Below, piece after piece: positions 1 through 5,056 of a stretch of DNA of 5,056 bases (the stretch's first letter is position 1; each line of letters begins with the position of its first letter). The notes under the pieces were generated by a model. The model had not been told where the DNA came from. It made no database searches and saw only the letters and a list, made by a program, of their open reading frames with translations. Made by a program: the position numbers and the translations under genes. Source of the stretch: Phoenicimicrobium sp964438695 (GTDB taxonomy: Bacteria; Atribacterota; Phoenicimicrobiia; Phoenicimicrobiales; Phoenicimicrobiaceae); the NCBI GenBank assembly GCA_964438695.1, contig CAYTKP010000049.1, forward strand, positions 1 to 5,056, in the 5' to 3' direction.

Positions 1-2673
1 AAGGCAAGGATTGGAATTAATACGGGATTATGTATATCTGGTGAGGTTGGTTCTGCTACCAGAAAAGAATTCACCGTTATAGGAGATACGGTAAACTTAG
101 CCTCACGTTTACAGGCGAACTCAATACCCGGAAGAATATTAATCGGGGAAAAAACCTTTCAAAGAATTAAAGATGTTTTTATAGTTTCTTCGCCCCGTAA
201 GTTAAAGATAAAAGGTAAGAAGAATTTGGTTACAGCTTATACTTTGAAAGGAGAGAAGGAAAGAATTAATTTATTTGAACAGAAGAGAAAATATTATTCT
301 CCTTTTATAGGAAGAGAAAAAGAATTACAAATTTTAAGAGAAACTTTAAAAAACTCCTTCCAATCAAAAGGACAAATAATTGAAATAAGCGGGGAATTGG
401 GAATAGGTAAATCAAGATTAATTTTAGAACTCACCAATGATTCTTTGGCTAAAAAAATTAATATTTTATCCGCTAATTGCTCATCCTGGGAAGAATCAAA
501 ACCTTATTATCCTTTGAAGGAAATATTTGCTAAAATCTTTGGAATAAAATTTGATGATGAACTAAAAGGAATTGAAAGGAAAATAGAAAATAAAATAAAA
601 GAAATTGATTCTTCACTATTGTTTGCCTCTTCCTATTTTTCAAGATTTTTATCCTCAGGCACTAAATCTTTGGAAGAAATAATGGACCAATCAAAAAAAG
701 AGAGCAATTTATTCATCAGAGTAATGAAAAAATTACTGTGGAGTCTTTCTTCTCAGAAGCCTCTTCTGATAATTATTGAAGATGTGCAATGGATTGATGA
801 TGCTTCAGCAGAATTTTTATTTCAATGTTCTAAAGAAATTAAAGAATATCCTATTCTACTTATCTATAGCCTTAGGGAATCTCTCAAAAAGAGAGAGTCT
901 ATCGTCGGGGCTAAGAGAATAAAATTATCACCTTTAAAGAATGCTGAATCTGATAAGCTAATAAGTTTATTAATAAAAGAGAATGATATCTATCAATTAA
1001 TGAAAGATAAAATAATTTCTATTGCCAATGGAAATCCCTTGTTTATAGAGGAAATTATTAGAGGAATTGAAGAAAGAAGGTTATCAGCCGATAAAGATGG
1101 ATTGGGTAATTACTCCGAGATATTTGCTGATTTTCAAATACCGGATACAGTTCAGAGTATTGCTCGGGCAAGGATTGACCTTCTTCCCTTAGGATTAAAA
1201 GAGATATTATATCAGGCATCAGTTTTGGGAAAATATATTGAAATAAAACTTTTACAAAAAATTACTAATTTGGAAGATAAAGTATTATTAGAAACGCTGA
1301 AGAGATTACAAAAGCATAAATTTATGGAAGAAGTGGAGGCAGCGCCTCTAAATAAAAGCTATTTTGCTTTTACTCATTCACTCATCCAGGAGATAGCTTA
1401 TAATAGTCTACTTTTTAAAACCAGAAGGAGTATACATACTAAAATAGGATTGGCTATAGAGGAAATGTATTCATCCAAAATAGACGCAAAAGTTGAAGAA
1501 TTAGCCTATCATTTTAAAAATAGTGATAATAAGGGAAAAGCTGTTTTCTATTTAAATAAAGCTGGGGATAAAGCCCAGTTTTTGTATGCTTTTAAAAATG
1601 CTATTTATTATTATTTAGATAGTATTAAGATTTTAGACTCAATGGAGCATAGCAAGGAACAACTGAGACAGCTTTCCGAAGCATATAATAAATTGGCCTT
1701 CTCCCAATCAATTATTGGCGAGAGAAAAGAAGCAGAGATTAATTTTAATAAGGCTTTGGAATATGGTAAAAAAATCAAAGACAAAGACAATGAAACTTTA
1801 GTATTAATGAATATGGGGAATTTATACGGAGATATGGGGCAGTGGGATAAGGCAATTGAATATCTTAAAAAATGCCTTTCCATTGCTGTAAAAATAGGTA
1901 ATCTAAAAAGAAAAGCAAGTATCTTAAAGAGCATAGGGTTAGCAAGTCTCTTTAAAGGCGATACCTCTACCGGATACTTTTATCTTAGAGAAAGCATTAA
2001 TATTTGTAAAGAGATAAAAGCTTTAGATGTTTATGCGATGGCTTTAAACAATATGGGAATATATTACGATATGTTAGGTAAATGGGAAAAGGCTATTGAA
2101 GCATATAAAGAGAGCCTCTCTATTGCAAAAAGAAATAAAAATATAATTATTATTTCTAATATTATGAATAATATTGGATTTGCTTATTCTTCGTTAGGGA
2201 AATCACGACAAGCTATTTATTATTTAAAAGAAAGTATTAAAATAGCTGATAAAATCGGAGACATATATAATAAAGGGATTAATTATATTCATTTAGTGGA
2301 AGAATATTTAAAAAAAGATAAATTTAAAGAAGTAAAATATTATATCTCCCGGGCAGAAAAAATATTTGAAGAATTAGAAGATAAATTAGGATTGGCGGAT
2401 ATATATAAATTAAAAGCTAAATTATATAAAAAATATAAAAAATGGGAAGATTCTGAGATATATTTTAAAAAAGCGATAAAGATATACTCAAGGTTTAAAG
2501 ATAAAATAAACGAAGGCGAAAGTTATTATGAGTGGGGAGATATGCTGATAATAGAAAAAGAATTTAAACAGGCAAAAGTAAAATTAAATAAAGCAAAAAA
2601 AATATTACAAGAGATAGGGACAAAAAGATTTATTGACGATATAAATAGATGTTTAAAAATGATAAAAACTTAA
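1..2673 (+). CDS. Class III (IIIb-like) nucleotide cyclase / STAND-AAA ATPase / TPR protein, 5'-truncated
   Basis: The reading frame is open from base 1, so the start lies upstream; 890 residues are visible and the TTG at 226 is internal. Residues 1-75 are the C-terminal part of a class III adenylate/guanylate cyclase domain (RIGINTG, then VIGDTVNLASRL). N32 and R36 are the N-x3-R pair that stabilises the transition state. T25 sits where many adenylate cyclases have the adenine-selecting Asp, as in class IIIb enzymes. The two metal-binding Asp residues would lie upstream and are not seen. An ATPase follows: FIGRE at about 102-106, Walker A GELGIGKS at 131-138, Walker B LIIIEDVQWID at 256-266, and the HSLIQEIAYNSLL helix at about 459-471 typical of STAND/AAA_16 proteins. 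From about 561 to 874 come TPR units with an exact 40-residue repeat (starts near 597, 635, 675, 715, 755, 795, 835). There are no membrane segments, so it is probably a cytosolic sensor making cAMP (cGMP not excluded). The order matches soluble adenylyl cyclase (ADCY10). The input signal is unknown. No terminator is evident after the stop. Confidence 0.93.
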   Translation, partial: KARIGINTGLCISGEVGSATRKEFTVIGDTVNLASRLQANSIPGRILIGEKTFQRIKDVFIVSSPRKLKIKGKKNLVTAYTLKGEKERINLFEQKRKYYSPFIGREKELQILRETLKNSFQSKGQIIEISGELGIGKSRLILELTNDSLAKKINILSANCSSWEESKPYYPLKEIFAKIFGIKFDDELKGIERKIENKIKEIDSSLLFASSYFSRFLSSGTKSLEEIMDQSKKESNLFIRVMKKLLWSLSSQKPLLIIIEDVQWIDDASAEFLFQCSKEIKEYPILLIYSLRESLKKRESIVGAKRIKLSPLKNAESDKLISLLIKENDIYQLMKDKIISIANGNPLFIEEIIRGIEERRLSADKDGLGNYSEIFADFQIPDTVQSIARARIDLLPLGLKEILYQASVLGKYIEIKLLQKITNLEDKVLLETLKRLQKHKFMEEVEAAPLNKSYFAFTHSLIQEIAYNSLLFKTRRSIHTKIGLAIEEMYSSKIDAKVEELAYHFKNSDNKGKAVFYLNKAGDKAQFLYAFKNAIYYYLDSIKILDSMEHSKEQLRQLSEAYNKLAFSQSIIGERKEAEINFNKALEYGKKIKDKDNETLVLMNMGNLYGDMGQWDKAIEYLKKCLSIAVKIGNLKRKASILKSIGLASLFKGDTSTGYFYLRESINICKEIKALDVYAMALNNMGIYYDMLGKWEKAIEAYKESLSIAKRNKNIIIISNIMNNIGFAYSSLGKSRQAIYYLKESIKIADKIGDIYNKGINYIHLVEEYLKKDKFKEVKYYISRAEKIFEELEDKLGLADIYKLKAKLYKKYKKWEDSEIYFKKAIKIYSRFKDKINEGESYYEWGDMLIIEKEFKQAKVKLNKAKKILQEIGTKRFIDDINRCLKMIKT

Positions 2674-2729
2674 AATAGACCATGAAAAGATAAAGAATAG
2701 ATATTGTAAAATTTTAATAAGGGCCTTGT

Positions 2730-2757
2730 TTGCAATTTTAGTTATTTGTTATATAAT
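2730..2757 (+). promoter_or_regulatory. Sigma70-like promoter of the riboswitch-controlled gene
   Basis: The -35 candidate is TTGCAA (2730-2735, 4/6 to consensus). It lies 16 bases upstream of a perfect -10 TATAAT (2752-2757). Transcription would begin near 2764, at the start of the AAAGGGG stretch, giving a leader of about 140 nt that contains the whole riboswitch. TTGTTT at 2726-2731 is an alternative -35 with a poorer 20-base spacer. The region is AT-rich, so chance matches are easy, but the perfect -10 box just upstream of a structured leader is persuasive. Confidence 0.6.
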
Positions 2758-2762
2758 ATTAT

Positions 2763-2783
2763 TAAAGGGGATGATGAATTAAA
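2763..2783 (+). repeat. Left arm of an inverted repeat flanking the riboswitch and its gene
   Basis: This stretch (TAAAGGGG, ATGATGAAT, TAAA) is complementary to 3306-3333 in the 3' UTR. GGGGATGATGAAT (2767-2779) is a perfect 13-base inverted match. TAAA on one side and TTAAA on the other extend it if a longer C run (7 against 4) and a few extra bases in the right arm are allowed as bulges. The left arm begins at the predicted transcription start, so in the mRNA the extreme 5' end could pair with the 3' UTR. It could equally be one end of a small DNA cassette. No target-site duplication is visible outside the arms. Confidence 0.6.
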
Positions 2784-2802
2784 GGAGATAAACTGTATTT
2801 AG

Positions 2803-2894
2803 CTCTCGATAATAGCAAACTATCCGAAAGGATGGGGCGCAAAGTCACAGATCTAAAGCTATTTAGATAGCTATGATAGCTGGACTACCGAAAG
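2803..2894 (+). promoter_or_regulatory. GEMM-I family riboswitch, probable GEMM-Ib (3',3'-cGAMP) subclass
   Basis: The leader matches the GEMM-I fold. P1 is CTCTCG (2803-2808) with CGAAAG (2889-2894), 5 of 6 pairs, one C-A mismatch. The first hairpin pairs 2820-2825 with 2830-2835 and is capped by a GAAA tetraloop (2826-2829). The conserved joint GGGGCGCAAAG follows at 2834-2844. The second arm pairs 2843-2846 with 2883-2886 and 2848-2850 with 2880-2882. It carries a tetraloop-receptor-like CTAAA/TATGA pair (2853-2857, 2872-2876) and an apical stem 2858-2862/2867-2871. From memory of the solved structures, Vc2 base G20, which contacts the ligand, corresponds to A2813 here (AATAGCAAAC). A20, GGGGCG and CGAYAAUA are shared with the Geobacter cGAMP-sensing GEMM-Ib RNAs; c-di-GMP binders have G20. 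Class I membership is firm, ligand assignment is inference. The element ends at the Shine-Dalgarno site and no terminator stands between it and the gene, so translational control is likely. Confidence 0.9.
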
Positions 2895-2901
2895 AGGTGA
2901 T
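2894..2901 (+). promoter_or_regulatory. Near-ideal Shine-Dalgarno site abutting riboswitch P1
   Basis: GAGGTGAT is fully complementary to the 3' end of 16S rRNA and lies 3 bases before the ATG at 2905. Its first base is also the last base of the P1 3' strand. Alternative pairings could hide it: GTCAC (2844-2848, part of the second arm in the folded aptamer) with GTGAT (2897-2901), or CTCT (2803-2806) with AGAG (2893-2896). Ligand-stabilised folding would use up both partners, which suggests an ON switch; this is inference only. Confidence 0.75.
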
Positions 2902-2904
2902 AAT

Positions 2905-3303
2905 ATGAGAAATAAATCAAGTTTTAAGTATTACGTTATCCTCAGTATGCTTGCCCTTGCCCTTGTTGCACTAACTGCTTGCGCTTTTGCTGAAAAAAAA
3001 GATATGATCCACGAGTGGGTAAGTGCAGAAGAGGGTGGATCTGTAAGTTTAAATGATGTTACCATTGTATTTGACCCAGGCGTCCTTCCCAAGGACACCA
3101 AGATAACCATTATCGATTTTGGTGATGGGGTATATCAATTTGGGCCGGATATAAAGGTAAATGGAACATTTAAAATCTATTTTGCAGATGCACCAGAGGG
3201 AGCAGAAGTCACAACTCTTGAAAAGGGAGAAACATTAGTTTTTACTATTAGTGATGGTTATATAGAAACAAGCCATTTTTGCAGATATCGTGGTTGTTGG
3301 TAA
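2905..3303 (+). CDS. Small exported protein with ZU5-like beta domain, probable lipoprotein, riboswitch-controlled
   Basis: 132 residues. The N-terminus is a clear export signal: basic R2, K4, K8, hydrophobic core at about 11-23, then LTAC with Cys26 fitting a lipobox, so a lipid-anchored envelope protein is likely. Signal peptidase I cleavage after AFA (27-29) is the alternative. The mature part has GGSVSL (44-49) and DPGVLPKDTKITI (57-69), which fit the ZU5-type pattern of a Gly-Gly strand followed by P-G-x-L-x-x-D-T-x-I-x-I. YQFGPDI (77-83), strands near 88-94 and 110-116, and a final HFCRY (124-128) resemble bacterial extracytoplasmic ZU5-like domains. Such domains are structural or interaction modules, and no catalytic site is seen. 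Cys126 and Cys131 near the C-terminus could form a disulfide. The start is fixed by the strong Shine-Dalgarno site. Expression should follow the upstream dinucleotide riboswitch, and the gene ends at its own terminator as a single-gene transcript. GC is clearly higher than in the flanking genes. The precise role is unknown. Confidence 0.88.
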   Translation: MRNKSSFKYYVILSMLALALVALTACAFAEKKDMIHEWVSAEEGGSVSLNDVTIVFDPGVLPKDTKITIIDFGDGVYQFGPDIKVNGTFKIYFADAPEGAEVTTLEKGETLVFTISDGYIETSHFCRYRGCW

Positions 3304-3305
3304 AA

Positions 3306-3333
3306 TTTAATTTATTCATCATCCCCCCCTTTA
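3306..3333 (+). repeat. Right arm of the inverted repeat, in the 3' UTR
   Basis: Begins two bases after the stop codon. ATTCATCATCCCC (3314-3326) is the reverse complement of 2767-2779. The run of seven C (3323-3329) followed by TTTA pairs with the left arm's G run and TAAA with a 3-base bulge, and TTTAA (3306-3310) can pair with TTAAA (2779-2783). A run of seven C is unusual in such an AT-rich background. It lies upstream of the terminator hairpin and does not overlap it. Confidence 0.6.
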
Positions 3334-3349
3334 GAAAAATTAAAAACGA

Positions 3350-3396
3350 AATGAAATAACCCCGGAGGAGATTTCGGGGTTATTTCATTATTACTG
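3350..3396 (+). terminator. Rho-independent terminator of the riboswitch gene
   Basis: A perfect 15-bp stem pairs 3350-3364 with 3375-3389 around a 10-base loop. The GC-rich part is CCCCG/CGGGG, with an A/T-rich lower stem. The U run is not a clean tail: after CGGGG the transcript reads TTATTTCATTATTAC, so uridines are partly within the stem. On the opposite strand the same hairpin is followed by a T-rich run (complement of 3335-3346), so it could work in both directions, though no minus-strand gene ends here. Confidence 0.82.
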
Positions 3397-3415
3397 TCAC
3401 TTTCAAGGGAATTAA

Positions 3416-3445
3416 TTGACGCTTATTCGGCAGCTATGTTAAAAT
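3416..3445 (+). promoter_or_regulatory. Sigma70 promoter with extended -10, for the DUF1232 gene
   Basis: TTGACG (3416-3421, 5/6) is separated by 18 bases from TAAAAT (3440-3445, 5/6). TGT immediately upstream (3437-3439) forms an extended -10 element. Transcription would begin near 3452, leaving a leader of about 100 nt before the ATG at 3553. I find no strong hairpin or riboswitch in that leader. The promoter follows directly after the terminator at 3350-3389, so the two genes are separate transcription units. Confidence 0.65.
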
Positions 3446-3552
3446 CAGTAGGACAACCAATAATAAATTTTCTTGTTTAAATTGCTCTGTTACCTTTATA
3501 TATGGTCGAAGTGCCAGATGAAGAGTAGTATAAAATATGGAGAGTACATTTT

Positions 3553-3900
3553 ATGTCTGAAGAAAATAAAGATCCTTACAGCAAATTAAAAAAACAGTTG
3601 TATTTAGCCAGAATAATTTTTCACATACCTAATTTTATAAAATTATCTTTAAGATTGTTAAAGGACAAAAGGGTTCCTTTTTATTTAAAATTATTGGTAT
3701 ATGGCGCAATTGGGTATATATTATTACCTTTTGATTTTCTGCCTGATTTTTTAATTCCTTTTTTGGGGTTTTTTGAAGATATTATCATCGCCATTTTGTG
3801 TTTAATTGGTTTAGTTAAATTAAGTCCACCTGAAGTTGTAGAAGGACACGTAAAAGCAATAGATATGGAGAATAAACAGAAGTATAGATTTTTTCGATAA
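3553..3900 (+). CDS. DUF1232 (YkvA-like) small membrane protein
   Basis: 115 residues. The diagnostic stretch is RLLKDKRVPFYLKLL (34-48), then LLPFDFLPDF (57-66) and IPFLGFFEDI (68-77). This fits the DUF1232 pattern of a basic helix, a P-x-D-x-x-P-D motif (P59, D61, P64, D65), then P-x-L-G and an acidic pair (E75-D76, usually D-D). Two hydrophobic segments at about 43-58 and 66-88 suggest a membrane hairpin. The N-terminal 20 residues and the C-terminal tail are charged and probably cytoplasmic. Length is normal for the family. Function of DUF1232 proteins is not established, so none is assigned. The ATG has GGAGAG (3539-3544) 8 bases upstream. It has its own promoter and lies about 95 bases before rimO, possibly cotranscribed with it because no convincing terminator lies between. 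Confidence 0.88.
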   Translation: MSEENKDPYSKLKKQLYLARIIFHIPNFIKLSLRLLKDKRVPFYLKLLVYGAIGYILLPFDFLPDFLIPFLGFFEDIIIAILCLIGLVKLSPPEVVEGHVKAIDMENKQKYRFFR

Positions 3901-3968
3901 TTCACCAATTCACCAATTAAATTTTTAATTTGAAATTGAATGATTTAACCTATGCGCTATACGCTATA
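3901..3968 (+). repeat. Two short tandem repeats in the gap before rimO
   Basis: Immediately after the stop codon TTCACCAA occurs twice in tandem (3901-3908, 3909-3916). Further on CGCTATA occurs twice in tandem (3955-3961, 3962-3968). Between them is an AT-only inverted repeat, AATTAAA/TTTAATT (3915-3921, 3924-3930), too weak to be called a terminator. The units differ from each other and are probably slippage products. No solid promoter for rimO is seen; TTGAAT (3936-3941) with TATACG (3958-3963) is only a weak possibility. Confidence 0.5.
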
Positions 3969-3995
3969 TTATGAAAGGAAATAAAAGCATTTATT

Positions 3996-5056
3996 ATGCA
4001 AATTGGAATTAAATCTTTAGGTTGCCCAAAAAACTTAGTTGATACTGAAGTACTCTGTGGAAAGTTAAGAGAAAAGGGTTACCAAATAAGTGGAAGAATT
4101 GATAATTCAGATATAGTGGTTATAAATACCTGTAGTTTTATAAGAGATGCTGTAGAAGAATCAATTGAAGAAATCCTTAATTTAGTAAAGTTAAAAAAAG
4201 AAGGTAAAATAAAATATATAATAGTAACCGGATGCCTACCTCAGAGATATAAAGATAATAATTTAAGGAGAGAACTTCCTGAAGTAGATGCATTTTTAGG
4301 AGTTGAAAATATATTAGAAATTGATGAGGTAATAGAAAGAATTTTGCAAGGTGAACAAATTTATAAAATAGATCCCGAACCTTATTTTATTTATAATCAT
4401 AAAACTCCTCGAATTAATATGACCCCTCAGCATTATGCCTACATTAAGATATCAGAAGGCTGTCAAAATAATTGCTCTTATTGCCTAATCCCTACAATTA
4501 GGGGAAAATATCGGAGTAGAAAGATAGAAGATATAATTGAAGAAGTAAAAATCCTTTCTCAAAACCAGAATCTTGCTGAAATAATTTTGATCGGTCAAGA
4601 TACTACTTTATATGGAATAGACCTCTATGGACAATATAAATTAGCTGAACTACTTAAAAAACTTTCTCTCCTTGAATTAAAAAACTTGAAGTGGATAAGA
4701 TTATTATATACGCATCCTGCTCATTACAATGATGAATTAATCGAAGTAATAGCTAATTCTCCTAAAATATGCCCTTATCTGGATTTACCTTTACAGCATA
4801 TAAGTGATAAAATACTAAGAAGAATGAATAGACAAATAGATAAAGAATCTATAATTTCTTTAATAAAAAAATTACGAAATAGAATACCAAATTTGACTTT
4901 ACGAACAACCTTTATGGTAGGATTTCCAGGAGAAACAGAAAAAGATTTTGAAGAACTTTTAGATTTTGTGAAAGAAATAAGATTTGAAAAATTAGGGGCA
5001 TTTGCTTTTTCTAAGGAAGAAGGAACTCAAGCTTACCAATTTTCAACACAAATTCC
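3996..5056 (+). CDS. rimO: Ribosomal protein S12 methylthiotransferase RimO, 3'-truncated
   Basis: 353 codons are visible and the frame is open to the window end; RimO is usually about 430-450 residues, so roughly the last 80-100, including the TRAM domain, are missing. RimO is a cytosolic radical-SAM enzyme that adds a methylthio group to the conserved Asp of ribosomal protein S12 using two [4Fe-4S] clusters. The N-terminal MTTase domain has the three cluster cysteines C10 (SLGCPKN), C46 (INTCSF) and C80 (VTGCLPQ). The radical-SAM triad is C156-x3-C160-x2-C163 (GCQNNCSYC). ILIGQDTTLYG, LYTHPAHY, YLDLPLQH and TFMVGFPGET follow in the expected order. The opening SLGCPKNLVDTE favours RimO over the tRNA enzyme MiaB. 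The ATG at 3996 gives the standard N-terminus. AAAGGAA (3974-3980) is the only Shine-Dalgarno candidate and is rather far away (15 bases); an in-frame stop (3972-3974) rules out a longer protein. Confidence 0.96.
   Translation, partial: MQIGIKSLGCPKNLVDTEVLCGKLREKGYQISGRIDNSDIVVINTCSFIRDAVEESIEEILNLVKLKKEGKIKYIIVTGCLPQRYKDNNLRRELPEVDAFLGVENILEIDEVIERILQGEQIYKIDPEPYFIYNHKTPRINMTPQHYAYIKISEGCQNNCSYCLIPTIRGKYRSRKIEDIIEEVKILSQNQNLAEIILIGQDTTLYGIDLYGQYKLAELLKKLSLLELKNLKWIRLLYTHPAHYNDELIEVIANSPKICPYLDLPLQHISDKILRRMNRQIDKESIISLIKKLRNRIPNLTLRTTFMVGFPGETEKDFEELLDFVKEIRFEKLGAFAFSKEEGTQAYQFSTQI

Noticed and set aside
1611..1934. Minus-strand 107-residue open frame
   Set aside because: It lies wholly antisense to the TPR region and has no recognisable domain or start context. 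It is a shadow of the coding frame.
226..2673. TTG at 226 as the true start of the large protein
   Set aside because: The frame is open from base 1 and the upstream 75 codons encode a clear cyclase motif with the N-x3-R pair, so 226 is internal.
2771..2782. Three-codon frame (ATG ATG AAT stop) in the riboswitch leader as a leader peptide
   Set aside because: It is too short to be meaningful, and the G-rich stretch in front abuts the ATG with no proper spacing. The sequence is better explained as the inverted-repeat arm.
3502..3528. Eight-codon frame (ATG GTC ... TAG) in the DUF1232 leader as an upstream peptide
   Set aside because: No Shine-Dalgarno site precedes it and the length is expected by chance.
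3681..3908. Minus-strand 75-residue open frame
   Set aside because: It is antisense to the DUF1232 gene, whose protein matches a known family.
3915..3930. AATTAAA/TTTAATT inverted repeat as a terminator after the DUF1232 gene
   Set aside because: The stem is A/T only, 7 bp with a 2-base loop, and has no following T run. Such palindromes are expected in AT-rich DNA.
3971..4012. ATG at 3971 as an alternative start for rimO
   Set aside because: It is in another frame and stops after 13 codons. The ATG at 3996 gives the canonical RimO N-terminus.
3996..5056. MiaB (tRNA methylthiotransferase) rather than RimO
   Set aside because: The SLGCPKNLVDTE opening is RimO-type. MiaB has a different motif around its first cysteine.

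Overview
This window comes from a strongly AT-rich bacterial chromosome. The organism is bacterial: it has a RimO-type enzyme, purine-rich Shine-Dalgarno sites, sigma70-like promoters, a rho-independent terminator and a GEMM-type riboswitch. The phylum cannot be fixed from this stretch. Low GC, a cyclase/ATPase/TPR giant and short intergenic tandem repeats resemble uncultured AT-rich lineages (Atribacterota-like, for example), but that is only an impression. All supported genes lie on the + strand, and both ends of the window cut through a gene.

Layout. (1) 1-2673: 3' part of a large signalling protein. It holds the end of a class III nucleotide cyclase domain, a STAND/AAA-type ATPase and a TPR array, the domain order of mammalian soluble adenylyl cyclase. 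(2) 2674-2904: intergenic region with a sigma70-like promoter, a 5' leader that folds as a GEMM-I riboswitch, and a near-perfect Shine-Dalgarno site. Base 20 of the riboswitch (Vc2 numbering) is A rather than G, and the surrounding core looks like the Geobacter 3',3'-cGAMP (GEMM-Ib) subclass rather than the c-di-GMP subclass. (3) 2905-3303: the regulated gene, a small exported protein (probable lipoprotein) with a ZU5-like beta domain, followed by a 15-bp terminator hairpin. (4) 3416-3445: a good extended -10 promoter, leading to (5) 3553-3900, a DUF1232/YkvA-like small membrane protein. (6) 3901-3995: a short AT-rich gap with two tiny tandem repeats. (7) 3996-5056: the first 353 codons of rimO, the ribosomal protein S12 methylthiotransferase, cut off by the window end.

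The most interesting part is 2730-3389, a self-contained unit of promoter, dinucleotide riboswitch, exported protein and terminator. Its GC content is clearly higher than its neighbours'. A complementary pair of sequences, one at the predicted transcript 5' end and one in the 3' UTR, flanks the riboswitch and gene and could close the mRNA into a loop or mark the ends of a transferred cassette. A cyclase-bearing regulator lies next to this cyclic-dinucleotide-responsive unit, but class III cyclases are not known to make cGAMP, so a functional link is not claimed. The DUF1232 gene and rimO are ordinary chromosomal genes with no evident role in the unit.
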